NCBI GenBank assembly: GCA_034359265.1
Contig: CP136896.1
Coordinates: 10,943,501-11,007,500, forward strand
Length of the DNA stretch: 64,000 nucleotides
Reading direction: 5' to 3'
DNA from: Canna indica
Lineage: Eukaryota > Streptophyta > Magnoliopsida > Zingiberales > Cannaceae
The translations under genes and the position numbers were made by a program. The notes below the pieces were generated by a model. That model made no database searches. It had not been told where the DNA came from and was given only the letters and a program-made list of their open reading frames with translations. Shown here one piece after another: positions 35,170 through 46,890 of this stretch (position 1 is its first letter; each line of letters starts with the position of its first letter).

Positions 35170-35736
35170 ATGCCGGGGGTCTGCGTGAAAGGGACAACCT
35201 ATGTTGAATGTGATATGGATTTTTATGGACTGGTGGAAGAAGTGATAGAGTTGCACTACTTCGACTTGAAATCAATTTTCCTATTTAGATGTCATTGGTT
35301 TGATACAACGGAAAGGGGCATGAAAGTTCATCCAAAATACAAACTTGTTGAGGTTAATTACAAATCGAAACTGGCAACAAATGAGCCTTTTATATTGGCA
35401 TCACAAGCCGAACAAGTATATTATGCGAAGTATCCGACTCAAAAAATAAATAAAGCGGATTGGCGTGTAGTCTGTAATACTAAAGGTAGATGAAGAATTG
35501 ATCCGATAGCGGGAGAAAATGAGTCGATACCTGATGTGACAAATGATTCCTATCAAGAAGATGATCCTCCTGCTGTAGATCGTATTATTCCAATACTCGA
35601 GGATGCAGACACAGCGTCAATTCAATTAGAAGTTGAATATGTTGATGATGACGATCATGAAATTGAGGAAGCTAGAGATGAAGAAGATGAAGAAGAGGAA
35701 GAATTCGAAGACTATTACTCAAATGATGAGGAATAA
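35170..35736 (+). pseudogene. CACTA TNP2-type transposase, C-terminal DUF4216 remnant
   Basis: The frame contains LHYFDLKSIFLFRCHWFDTT and NEPFILASQAEQVYYAKYP, the DUF4216 domain found at the C-terminus of En/Spm TNP2 transposases, followed by an acidic tail (DEEDEEEEEFEDYYSNDEE). One in-frame TGA at 35491-35493 separates the two parts. The catalytic Transposase_21 region that should precede it is deleted. Confidence 0.8.
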
Positions 35737-35811
35737 TTATAAAGTATATCTTATATTAAATATATCTCTACTATATATATAATAATCTAATTATATACAT
35801 ATTCGACTGAT

Positions 35812-37311
35812 ATGTCTGGTCGTGGTTATTATCGTAGGAGGGAGTCTTCGATCGGTCAGACTCCGGCGCTTGGTCATTCTGTTGATCCTCCTGCCGATGA
35901 TACTGCTGAAACTAGTACATCCAGACGCAGGTGGCCACGCGGGCCGAACAGGTGACAGCCTCCACCGACCACAGAGTCACGTAGATTCATTAGCGTGAAT
36001 GGGGAGCGGTAATATATCATGAATTATGAATCATTACAAATTCATTATATCATAATATAATATAAAATTTTATTTTTGTTGTGCAGGTTTGAGCAAGAAG
36101 AAGTGCCAAGGACCATATCTTCTACCGTTCGACGATACATACATGGGGCATGGCCCACGTGGTCTCACGTGCCCAGTGAGCACGTCGACATGCTATGGCG
36201 CGAGTTTGAGGCACGTATTAAAAAAAATTATACATGTATGATGATTAATATTGGTACTGATATTATTATTTTTGTAGGCTCGTTATACATGGGCTGAGGA
36301 CCAGAGGTCCTTCATTTACGTTGCCTGGGAGGCTATTTCCCGGTAGAGGTACAACGGACAACTGGGCAGACCTGGTCCCAGGCGATGGCCCGAGCTGGGA
36401 CCACAAACATTGCAGAGACTTGGGGATACGGTCTCGATTGGATTACTCCGGATATATGGGACCAGCTCGTGACATTATGGTCGACGGATCAATGGCAAGA
36501 GGTTTCTAGGACTGTAGCTAGAAACCGCATGTCGGGGGGAGGAGCGCGTCACACTGGCGTCTCTATTTCATTTGCAGTGCACGCAAATCGTATGATAAGT
36601 ATTATACCTTACTTTTAATTATATATTTTATTTGTTACTCTGTGTACTAATTAATTTATTTGTTTTGTAAATGTAGACGACGGTGTCGGACGACGGGACT
36701 ATCCAGCGACCCTCCTCGATGGCGGTGTTTGAGCAGACTCACCATTGAGTACATGGGACGGGGGAGTACATCGACAACCGTGCTGCAAACATTATAGTAA
36801 GTATATTTGTTTAAATTATTCATTATATATTTATAATTTAAGTTTTATGAAAAATACTAAACAAAAAATCAAACTTGAGTTGGAGACCTACACTCAGACG
36901 GTGATACAGCGCGGGGCCACCCCCGAGGACTTTGACGTATGAGCGTGGGTCGAGGCTGCAGGTGGCTGGGACCACGGCCACGTATATGGTTTTGCAGATA
37001 GTGGTCATGCGCGAGCCGTGCTATGGCCACTTGGGGCACCGACCCCTCTGGTCGCTGGTGAGCGGCCGTCTACCTCTAGGTCCAGTTATGATCAAAGTAG
37101 CAGTATAAGGACACTGGAGGAGATGGTCGCGTGTCAGGGTGAGATGATGGTGGAGATGCATGCTATGCTACACAACATCTTAGCTCATACCGGAGCAGGC
37201 ATCCCCTCAGCATCATCTGATCCATCGTCCTCGAGTCAGTCCACGCCGGTGCACACTCAAGCAATCCAAACCCCGCCATATGATCCAAACCATCCTCCAT
37301 CGTTATCGTGA
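35812..37311 (+). pseudogene. CACTA second gene (Ptta/En-Spm TNPA-like), decayed
   Basis: Starts MSGRGYYRRRESSIGQTPA. Exons are readable around probable introns at about 36011-36085 and 36211-36276, with RRYIHGAWPTWSHVPSEHVD in exon 2. The C-terminal exon is at 37018-37311 (RTLEEMVACQGEMMVEMHAM, ending PYDPNHPPSLS). Stops lie within the first exon near 35953 and in the third. In En/Spm-type elements such second genes bind the subterminal repeats. That role is inferred from the family only. Confidence 0.65.
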
Positions 37312-38382
37312 GATTTATTGTTTTTTTTATATTGACTTTGTTATTTAGATACTATACTTGATTAATTTGTTTTGTTTGAATATTGATACTTCAATTTTGA
37401 ATTTGAATAGTTTTTATACGATTGTGGATAATTATAAATATAAGTATAATTATTTTGATGTATATCTGGGTGTATTTGTGATGTGTATGTGAATGGATGT
37501 GTGTATGGGTATATGGGTTGTGTATTAGATAATGTGTCAATGTATTAAAGGAAATTTGGAATTTTAAAATTTTTTAAGTTGCAGGTCTAGGTCATCAGCA
37601 ACGGCTTTCCCACGGTCGTCCGTGGGAAAGTCGTTACTAAACGTGTATCGTAAGTCGTTGCTTATGACCTACAACAACGACTTAGCAACCGACTTTCACT
37701 AACGGTCTTGTCACGGCTGCTCGGGCCGTTGCTAATAGTTTTATCAGCAACGGCACCGCGTCCGTGGTAGAGCCGTTGTTGATTCATTGCTAAGTTATCA
37801 GCAACGCGTGTTTCCGGGCCGGGTGGTTGCATGTCGTTGCTGATGGTTTTCAGCGACGGCTCAGCAATGACTTAGCAACGTCTTCAGCCATTGCTAATGC
37901 CTATTATTCCAGTAGTGCCCGATGGAGGCCTCGGCGCCAACCTATGGCCCCTGGATCCTCGTCTCTCACCGCCGCCAAGGCTGTCATCGGCGTGCCTCCC
38001 TGGATCCGATGGGCGTGGTCACCCCGCCGCTCATAGTGCGCGTGCGCCTGGCAGCGTCGGCATGCGCGGTACGCATACAGGTGTTCACTTGGACGCACGC
38101 GGTGCGCACACAGCTAATCGGCCAGCGTCACATGGAGAGCACGCCCTTGATGGTTTAGGTGTCGATAGGGAGGAGGGTGAGCTTACCCCCTCGGCTGGAT
38201 CTCGAGATGATCGTTGGGTCGGTCCGATCGGCTCGCCGTCCAAGGAGGATCTCGGGCGGGATTCGCGTGCCTTGGGGAAGGCTCCTACCGATCCTCTCCC
38301 CATCCCGACTTCAACGCGTGGTGTGGGCTCCAGCCTGCAGCAGGGTCGTAGGGCACGTGTGCCTACTGCGTCGCTGACGCCT

Positions 38383-38400
38383 CCCCCCCCCCCCCCCCCC
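38383..38400. repeat. Poly(C) run of 18
   Basis: An uninterrupted C18 tract inside the decayed LINE ORF1. Confidence 0.9.
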
Positions 38401-38804
38401 ACGAAGAGGTAAGGGCGGCGTCTGCATGCCACGTTGCCACGCCTCCCGTGCCTTTTCTATGGGTCGGCCTGCTATTTCTTTTCCACTATCTTTGCCTCTT
38501 AGCTCCATGCCGCTTCCCCCCATCTCCTCCTCTGACGCCCCCCCTCCCGCCCCACCCTCTCGTTCCCTTGAGTTAATTTTCCAACAACTATCCTTCGCTT
38601 TTTCTGCTCTACCCCCCTCCGAGATGTGCCGCGTGGGCCCTGTTCGGCCACCTCGGCGCCTTGGGCGTCCGCCTAAGCAGAGTTCCTCTCCGCCAGTTGC
38701 TGCTCCTAAGGCCCCTAAGAGTCCGAAGATGATTCTCCGCCTCCTTCCACGCCTACCACAGGTGTTTCAGCTGTCGACGTGAACCCCCTCGCCATCGTTC
38801 CCAG

Positions 38805-41800
38805 ATGATTGCGATCTCCTGGAATTTTTGGGGCGCACTGCGCCGTCAGGTAAGAGATAGGTTATTTCACTTTATTAAGTTCTCGTTCGTTCATTTTATT
38901 GCACTGTAGGAAACCCATCTGGACAAGGCTAGGGCTTTCTCTTTGATTGCCTCTTTTGGTCGCTTTTGGTCTGGGGTTGCCCAAGCGTCCGCAGGTGCCT
39001 CGGGGGGCCTGTTAATCGCTTAGAATTCGAATTTTGTTCAATCAAAGGTTATTTCTGTTTTTCCTCAATGCATTTCAGTTGTTTCTCAGTTTGAAAAATG
39101 CAAGTCGTTTCTTCTTTCGAATGTGTACGCGAGTACAAACCATGTTTTACGCTTGGATTTTTTTCGAAGTTTTTCGTCCTTTGACTTCTCGTCTTACCCT
39201 TGGATTTTGGCGGGGGACTTCAACTGTATTCTGGCGAACGGTGACAAAAAGGGCAAGACCCCTTTCAGGCTTTCCCGTCTGATTTTAGCTTTCCGCGATT
39301 TTGTTCACGATTTGGGCTTAATTGACTTGGGATTCTCGGGCTGCCCTTTTACGTGGCGTAACAATAGACAAGGCTGTAATCGTATCCAAATAAGGCTAGA
39401 TCGAATTTTTTGTAACAGTGCTTGGCTCCACTTTTTTGATGATGCTTTGATTAAGCACCTTAGCAGGGGTAGTTCGGATCACTGCCCACTTTTGTTTAAA
39501 TTTTCAAATTGTATTCAAAGATGTAAATTATTCAGGTTTCAGAATTTTTGGGTTGAATACCCAAAAATTTCTAAAGTTGTGGCGCAGGTGTGGACTGAGG
39601 TATCCCCTTCCCTAGCTCCATTTCCTAAATTTTCTACTACTTTAAAGTTTACCCGTTCTGCTTTATCTAATTGGAATTTGAACTGTTTGGGTGTGCTTGA
39701 GAGAGTGCTTGCTGATACTGAGGCTAAAATTAATGTCCTGGAACTCAATGATGCTTTACATGGCTTGTGTGTATCTGATGAATGTGATGTGCGTGTGTTG
39801 TATAATAAAGCCTCTGCTCTTCGCAGACAAATTAGCCTGAAATGGTGGGCTAAGTCCAAGCAAAAATGGATATCTGATGGTGACCACAATTCTGCGTACT
39901 TCCACAGGGTGGTGCCCGCTCGTCGGAGATCAAACATAATTTCATCTCTTGCACTTAATAATGACTTAGTCATCTATGATGCTCCTGATATTCTGGATAC
40001 TTTTTCTGATGCTTATAAGCTCCTATGGTCGCATAGCTCTTATTCTGTTTTCATGAATATTTCTAGTTTTATTGATGTTTCTGTAATTTCAGAAGCGTGT
40101 GCGAATGGGCTTGTTAGGCCCTCTTCCGCCTTAGAGGTCCTTAACGTGGTTAAGTTCATGCCTAATGGGAAGAGTCCGGGTATTGACGTCTTCACCGCCG
40201 AGTTGTACAAACACTGTTGGAACATTATGTCTAGTTCATTCATGAACTGTTTAGACACATTCTATAACTCGGATCTCCTTCCTTTAGAGTGGAACAAGAC
40301 CTTGCTGAGCCCTAAGTGCAGTAACCCTTCCGCTATTAAAGATTATAGGCCTATAGCGCTGTGCAATCTAAATTATCGGATTCTTGCTAAACTTCTAGCT
40401 AATAGAATCCAGAGTGTTGTGCCTTCCCTGGTTTCCCCCGTGCAATCGGCCTTCATTAAGGACAAGAGCATTCACGACAATATTCTCCTGGCTCGGGAGA
40501 TTGCTCATTCAATTACGGGTCGAAGGATAAAAATCCTTGCATTATGGTTAAGATGGACCTCGAAAAAACCTACGAAAAGATTTCGTGGCGTGCAGTTACT
40601 ACCATGCTTAGGGCTTTTAAATTTCCTGAAAAATTTGTTGTGTGAGTTTTCTCATGCTTATCCACACCTCTTTTCCTGTTTAATTAATAATAACATGTCC
40701 GAATTTTTTCAATCTTCTCGTGGTCTTAGGCAATGTGACCCTATGTCCCCATACTTGTATGTTCTCGCCGCGCAATCGCTTTCATGCTTGCTTGACAAAG
40801 CGGTTGATCAAGGAAATCTAAAGGCATTCACTATTCATAATACCTATAAGATTAGTCACTTAATGTTCGTAGATGATATTTTGTTAACATTTAGGGCTAA
40901 TCCCAGGAGTCTGAACACTATCAAGCAAATTTTTCATACTTATGAAAAATTCTCAGGCCAGTCCATTAACTTGTCCAAATCTGAGATTTTTTTCCCTAGA
41001 AATGCCACTCGGGGGGCAGATCCGATCTGTGTGTTCGGCCCTAAACATGTAGGCTGGCAACTTCCCGTTTAAATACTTAGGGACTATGATTTCTCCTAGG
41101 CGCGCTCCTAGTGATGCCCAGAAATTGGTCCTTGACATGATTAAGTCTAAACTCTCATCATGGAAGTCTAATTACATGTCCCAGGCAGGCCAAGTTGTGC
41201 TTATCAACTCAGTCCTGAACTCTATTCCGATACACTCCCTTAGTGTCACCTGGGCCTCCCAGTCCCTTATCAATGAAATGGAGCAGGTGATTCACAAATT
41301 CCTCTAGGCTGGCCCATCAGGCCAGAATGCCATGCATCACATTGCTTGAGATGTGGTTACCTTGCCCAAGAATGCGGGCGGACTTGGAATCCATGACCTA
41401 TCAGATAAGTGCCTGGCCCTCCAAGCCAAGCGAGTTCTGAACTACCTTAACCATACCCCTTCTCCATGGCTGGATTTTGTCACGGTTAAATACCCTGACT
41501 TACGCAAGGGCTGGAAAGAATAGCACCCCATCCTCTTGGTGTTGGAAGCTGTTTTGATCGGCTTATAATAAGCTCCAGCCTGGGTGCTTAAGAATTATTT
41601 TCTCGGGTGCAAATTCCTCTGTTATGTATGATAATTGGTTATATGATTTGACGATTTCATTAAAATCAACTTTTATTGATTGCTCTATTATTACAGATTC
41701 ATTGACTGTTGGTGGCCTTATCTATGGTCAGCATTGGAATGTGACTTCATGTGTTGATATATTTGGTCTGGTGCTCGCGGAATTCATTTAAATTGAGGTT

Positions 41801-42770
41801 GTCTATGCTTCCCGGTGATAACAAAACCATTTGGAAGGGTACTAGCGGGGGTAGAGTTACCGCCAAAAGCGCCTTGAGCTTCCTAAGAAGCCATGAACCA
41901 CAAGCTCATTTGCCATTCTCTTGGTGGAAAACCATGTGGAAATTAACTCAGGACTGCCCCTAAAGTCAGGATCTTCTGTTGGAAACTCTTTCACCATAGA
42001 CTCCCTACATATGAGCGATTAGAACGCCTAGGAATTATTAGCTATAATTCCTGCCTGTTCTGTCTCACCCATCTAAAACAATCTCTTATTTTATTTTTTT
42101 GTGCCCTTTAGTCGGTTCTGTCTGGGGCCTTCTGTCTTCTAGAACTGGATTCTCCTTCCTGCACCGTTCTTCTTGGGAATCCGGAAGTTGGATCAACTCC
42201 ACTTTCCCCTCCATTCATGGCATTCCTCCTGCTTCCGCATTTATCACGAACGCTTGTTGGTTCATCTGGCACACTAGGAATCTCCTGATGCATAAGGCTA
42301 GGCAGCCTATCCCCTCGACCCTTGTGTCAAAAAAATTTGCTTTTACTTGTGCCTACGCGCCTTACTGTGTTTGAGGGCTCGAGCATGGCTTCCAATATAT
42401 CTAGGAATTGGATTCCGCTGGCGCCTAATATTCTTAAAATGAATTATGATACTTCTCGTGATGATAATGCAGGAGGCATTGGTTTCATCGTCCGATCTTC
42501 GGAAGGATTGTTCGTTGGTGGAGGCTCGCGCTTTGTACCTGCGGATTCGGTCCTAGTTCTTGAGGCCTTGGCAGTTCGGGATGGTCTTATTTATGCCTCG
42601 AAAAATTGTCTTCCTAATTTTGTAGTCAAGTCCGACTCGAAGATTTTGATTTCAGCTCTTAACGCTGAAACTCCCCCGCCTTGGGAAATCGACTCTATTG
42701 TCTTCGATATTTTGCTTATGCGGTTGTGTTGTAATTGCTTAGGTTTTTTCCTTTTGTTTTCGAAATTGTA
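38805..42770 (+). pseudogene. LINE ORF2 (endonuclease, RT, RNase H), decayed
   Basis: Starts MIAISWNFWGALRRQ, the first motif of the AP-type endonuclease. LAGDFNCIL, FTWRN and RGSSDHCPLL complete the nuclease by about 39490. The RT motifs are KDYRPIALCNLNYRILAKLL, PVQSAFIKDKSIHDNILLAR and LMFVDDILLTF, whose catalytic FVDD is kept. Then come zf-RVT (FSWWKTMWKL near 41915) and an RNase H domain (PNILKMNYDTSRDDNAGGIG near 42428). A 649-codon frame is open from 39123 to 41072. A stop at about 38913, compensating frame changes at about 40520 and 40640, a frameshift near 41030 and many stops after 41300 inactivate it. Confidence 0.85.
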
Positions 42771-42948
42771 ACAAAGTTACCCATTGGGCAGCAAATCGAG
42801 GTCGTATCTGTAAGGATGAATTGGTCTGGTCCTCCATCCGACCTCCGGAGCTGAAAGATATTTTATTGTCTGATCTTTTGACTGCTGGTATTTGCCGTAC
42901 TTTAATATAATTATTTTTTTCTGATAAAAAAAAAGAATATTCAATATA

Positions 42949-43430
42949 TAAAAGCATCTTTTTCGTACACATGTTTGTTTGATGATTACTTTCTTGATGC
43001 GTATGTATCCAAAGCAAAATTTAAGGTTATTTCAATAATTGGTGACACAAGGGAACCCACAAACAAAAAATGGCAATGCGACTAGCTTGGGTGTTCTTTG
43101 AGATGACGTACAAATTTTATCACATCAACAGCCATCATCAAGAGCATAGAAGTTGAAGTCAACAGTGAGCAGCAAGACGGGGAGAGGACGAGTTGTTCGA
43201 GTTCAAGTGGGCGACGATCCACCTCAGGATTGGACGAAGGAATTATTTCCGAGGTAATAGAATCTTGTCGATTGGGCAAGGAACAATGTGACCGCCATAG
43301 CTACACGTCAAATCTCGCCGTGAAATCAAGGGGAGGAGTCAACAAAGGTGGCACGAATGGAGGCAGCAAAAGCAACAACAGCACCTTCTCGAAAGAGAAT
43401 CGTTCCACCAGTTCCGTGATCGGGAGAGAG
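42949..43430. other. Spacer between LINE and hAT foldback
   Basis: Contains short minus-strand frames (43082-43279 and 43301-43510) without recognisable domains. I cannot support a gene. Confidence 0.4.
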
Positions 43431-44882
43431 TAGAGGTGGCATGAGGAGTGCCTAGACTGACTCAAGTCCGGGTCCAAGCAGATTCTACCACCTCCGGGTC
43501 GTGCAGGCACGGCCCGACCAACACTGGGGCCGTGCCCGACAATTCAAGGGGTAGGCTCAGCCCGGGCCTAAGCCCGCCCCTTCGGGCTCGAGCTGGGCTC
43601 AAATCAGCCCGAAACTTCTGAAGTTATTTAAAATAAAATCTAGAAATAAATGGCGGACTGTGAGTTTTGAATCGTCGATCTCTAATTTTATTTGAGATGA
43701 CTTAATCACTGTGCTAATCATTATTATTTATTTCTTATAAACATTTTTGATAAATAAAACAAGTACATGTTAATAAAAAGATTTTTTAAAAAATAAATTA
43801 TGGTTAATTTTTTATAAATGAAATTTTTATTTATCTTCAATACAAAAATATTCATAAAATGATAAAATAATTATAATAGACCGTACCTTAAAAAGTTGCC
43901 TACGTACCTTCTATAGATAAATTTGTAGTCCCTAATGATTTAACTTGTACTTGTACCAGCAGCACCAACTTCGCTTGTTTGAGCTTCCTTCTCTCCCGAT
44001 GATGAAGTATCGTATCCTCCTTTTATCTTGTAATCTATCTTTAGTATCCAACTAGTTTTTTAAGCAAATATATATTTCAATCGTTTATGCACTTATTTGG
44101 CTCCTTTCGTCGAGAATTCTATTTCTTACACTAAAATAAGACTCGGAAGCTACTGTGGACAAATGAACAGTTAGTATATCACATGTCATGATGAAAACAA
44201 TACGATACTTCATTATCGGGAGAGGAGGAAACTCAAACAAGCGAAGCTGGTGCTGCTGGTCCAAGTACAAGTTACATCATCAGGTACTACAGGTGATTAA
44301 AAATGTAAAAAGAACTACGTAGACTTAATCCTTCTATAGTTTAATCATTGGAGAGTACAAATTTAACTATAGAATGTACGTAGGCAACCTTTTAAGGTGT
44401 GGTCTATTATAATATTAAAAAAATTATTTTATCATTTTATGAATATTTTTGTATTCAAAATAAATAAAAATTTAACTATAATTTGAAAAAAAAAAAAAAA
44501 TTAGAACTTTTTATCAATTTATACTCGCTTTACTTATCAAAAATGTATATAAGCACTAGATAATAATGCTTAGCAGGATGGTTAAGCCATCTCAAATAAC
44601 ACCAGAGGTTGGTGGTTCAAAACTCATCGTCGGTCACTTAATTCTAACTTTTATTTTTAAAGCTTCGGAAGGGGTCTGGCCAGTTCTGACGCGCGTTAGA
44701 CCCGGCTTTGACTGGGCCAGCACAAGAGCGGGCCGAGCATGGCATGCTCGCGGGCACGGCCTACGTGCCCAAGGGGTGAGCCCAGCTCGCCCCTTGGGCA
44801 TAAACATATTGTGTTAGGCGTGGCTCAGAATCAGACTAGGCTTGTACCACCCATGGGTGAGTCCGATCCATTGCCACCTCTA
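43431..44882. mobile_element. hAT foldback element around a transposase tail
   Basis: The ends are TAGAGGTGGCA and TTGCCACCTCTA. The 8 bp target-site duplications are ggagagag (43423-43430) and ggagagat (44883-44890), with one mismatch. The two halves (43431-about 44030 and about 44193-44882) are inverted copies of each other over most of their length. For example 'accaacttcgcttgtttgag' on the left matches 'ctcaaacaagcgaagctggt' on the right. The roughly 160 bp centre carries the C-terminal end of a hAT transposase gene. Confidence 0.8.
44085..44183 (-). pseudogene. hAT transposase C-terminal (dimerisation) fragment
   Basis: The frame reads CDILTVHLSTVASESYFSVR and then NRILDERSQISA before a stop. 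'STVASESxFS' and 'RxLDxxRxxL' are hallmarks of the hAT-family C-terminal dimerisation region. About 32 residues remain. The fragment sits at the centre of the inverted repeat, which independently supports the hAT assignment of the whole element. Confidence 0.8.
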
Positions 44883-44902
44883 GGAGAGATCATTCGACCT
44901 AG

Positions 44903-44990
44903 GTCAGAATTAGGGAATTTTGGAGCAAGGTAAACAAAGCAAGTGCGTCAGAATTAGGGAATTTTGGAGCAAGGTAAACAAAGCAAGTGC
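44903..44990. repeat. Perfect 44 bp tandem duplication
   Basis: 44903-44946 and 44947-44990 are identical. The copies begin gtcagaattaggg. They lie in non-coding DNA just outside the hAT foldback. Confidence 0.9.
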
Positions 44991-45274
44991 TGCCAAATAT
45001 GACTTAAGTCACTGCCACTGTGTCATATTCATGACGTGGTTGATAGTAAACGAAGCCCACATATGCTAACATGACAAATAATATTGTTTTATTCATTTTC
45101 GAAGCACACATGATAAATTCATGAATCACTAACATGCGGATAAAATTGACGCCAATTTTAAATATTTCATATTTAGCTAATGTAAAACAAAAATAAATAG
45201 GAATGTACTAAAGTGAGTGCATGACCAAAATGGAGCAAGAAATCCTAAGAGTAATAATAAAAAAATAGGTGTTG

Positions 45275-45390
45275 CCGTGGGATGTTTAACATTTTAGGGA
45301 TGAAAAAAAAACTAATGGCTCATCATGAATATTGAATAATATCAAGACAATGAGAACACTGAAATCAATACTTTGAGCAAGCGCTTCAAA
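45275..45390. repeat. Direct repeat, copy 1 (about 116 bp)
   Basis: Matches 54488-54605 with few differences (both start ccgtgggatgttta). It abuts the truncated S19 exon at 45389. The two copies flank the S19-sucrose transporter region. Confidence 0.85.
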
Positions 45391-45647
45391 TTTTTTGGAA
45401 ACCACCAACTCCAATGCCTTGCCTCAAATAAATTTTCCTTGCAATAGATCGAGAAGCTGCACCATTATGGGAATGAGCAATTCAGCATAAATTCAAATTC
45501 ATAACAAATCATCCTCAAATCAAGAAATCAGTTCCATAGAGCAAGCAAGACATTACCAGCTCTAATGTAATACCAATCAGGGTCATAAGGAGCGAGCTCC
45601 TTAAATCTTCCAGTCTTTACAATGTCTACCCATTCAGGAATCTCCAA
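45386..45647 (-). pseudogene. Ribosomal protein S19 (eS19), middle exons, truncated
   Basis: eS19 is a component of the small cytosolic ribosomal subunit. Exon 45557-45647 encodes [20 protein letters not shown] then [10 protein letters not shown]. After a GT-AG intron, 45389-45466 encodes ASRSIARKIYLRQGIGVGGF then QKI. The frame then runs into a TGA where the intact protein should continue with Tyr-Gly-Gly, exactly where the 116 bp repeat begins. The first exon is not found upstream. This is a broken copy. Compare the 3' exon at 53984-54044. Confidence 0.85.
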
Positions 45648-46556
45648 CTATCCATTAAATAGAAGCAGATAAAAACTGCAGTCAGCACTGTTAGGTATCT
45701 ATGAACCTTTGAAAGAATGCCAACTCAGATGCATTAACTAATTCACAAAGTTAAGCTATGCATTAACTAATTAAATAAATGATCAATTTAATGTTCTATT
45801 AAAATCTAATTTTTTGGCATCATTCGTGTGTATTAATTGTAGGGTCAAATTCGAGCGCTGATGGCCGATCTCTCAAGTAATTAATCAATAATATCTATTT
45901 ATAATTAAATTTAAGATATATTTTCAAATCTACTGTCTGTCAATTATTGCCATATAATAAAATCAAATGATGTAATTAATTATAGGTTATCATCATGGAA
46001 CCAGTGTAGCAAGTGCAATATTTGCCATGTGGAAATGTGGATGGCTTTCGGAAATATTTTGGGATATGCTTCTGGTTCTTTTGGTGCTTGGCACAAGTAT
46101 ATAATTAATTTATTTACAAATTATTGCTTTACTAATTTCAAATTTTGATTTTATTTGCAAAAAAATTAACATAATTTTATTTATTAAGGAGGTTCCCTTT
46201 CTTAATGATGAAGTCATGCTGTGAAACTTGTGCAGATTTGAAGGGTGCATTTTTTGTAGCTGTGGTAAGTCTTTAGCTAATTTGCTAGTTAAATAATTTC
46301 TAAAAATAGTTTGAATCATTTAAATATAGTTAGTTATTTGATTATTATTTACATCAATTGTTCATTAATTGGAAACAGGTTTTCTTGCTATTTTCTTTGA
46401 TGGTGACTCTAATTGTTGCTAAAGAAGTTCCCCTCTTCGAATTGGATTCCAATGACATTGAACAAAGAGTTGAAACATCTGTTGTATTCAAGGCTCTTAA
46501 GAATTTACCTACTGGAATGTTGTCGGTTATGTTTGTTACTGTCCTCACTTGGGTAG

Positions 46557-46808
46557 TGTTAGCATAATTAATTAAGTATAAGCATCTCTTAGCCATATTA
46601 GTAAATACCTGCTTTCCACGTGTATGCCACGTAGCATCTGTAGCCACTTTTCCATTACTTTAGTTTGTTTAAGGTGTTACTTTTCATCGCAGGCTGTTGC
46701 TTTTATCATCGTGTCTCCGCATCTATAAATGTCACTGTAAAGCTCTCTTAATATCAGATTTGAAATCATTTTGAGTACTCTTCAAAGCTAGTTTCCTATT
46801 TCTCGATA
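46557..46808 (+). repeat. Copia 5' LTR
   Basis: Begins TGTTAGCATAATTAATTAAG and ends tttctcgata. It contains 'tctataaatg' near 46722, a possible TATA box. Confidence 0.9.
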
Positions 46809-46820
46809 TGGTATCAGAGC
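46809..46820 (+). promoter_or_regulatory. Copia primer-binding site
   Basis: tggtatcagagc, complementary to the initiator tRNA-Met 3' region, directly after the 5' LTR. Confidence 0.9.
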
Positions 46821-46890
46821 CTTTCCTCATACGAGACGACTCTTGATTTTTTTCCCCCCTTTTCTACTTCGTTTTACCAGTAGAAGTCTC

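Larger units (their letters stand above)
33993..37917 (+). mobile_element. CACTA (En/Spm) element nested in LINE ORF1
   Basis: The left end CACTACTAGAAATAGG and the right end CCTATTATTCCAGTAGTG are typical of the superfamily. The 3 bp target-site duplication ccc lies at 33990-33992 and 37918-37920. Subterminal arrays of 'gcaacggc' motifs lie at 34020-34235 and 37590-37890. Most of the TNP2-type transposase is missing, so this is an internally deleted copy. A second copy of the family is broken up at 14746-16885. Confidence 0.9.
32853..38782 (+). pseudogene. LINE ORF1, split by a CACTA element and decayed
   Basis: Starts MEVAEVVPVPTMTPSSGVV at 32853 and is Pro/Ser-rich. A DUF4283-like part is readable across frames at about 33240-33700, ending in a CCHC-knuckle remnant ENLPAVCFSCG near 33690-33720. 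At 33992 it is interrupted by 3,925 bp of CACTA DNA and resumes at 37921 (first codons GAT GGA GGC). A poly(C) run at 38383-38400 and many frame changes follow. Confidence 0.7.
32814..42932 (+). mobile_element. L1-type LINE, full length, with a nested CACTA element
   Basis: It is flanked by a perfect 16 bp target-site duplication, aagaatattcaatata, at 32798-32813 and 42933-42948. It ends in a short poly(A) run after 'ttctgat'. Without the CACTA insertion it is about 6.2 kb, the usual full-length size for plant L1 elements. ORF1 (nucleic-acid binding, CCHC) and ORF2 (endonuclease, RT, zf-RVT, RNase H) are both present but broken. LINEs move by target-primed reverse transcription. Confidence 0.9.

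Noticed and set aside
37827..38523. Frames on both strands with Gly or Pro runs
   Set aside because: They are decayed LINE ORF1 and the poly(C) tract, not separate genes.
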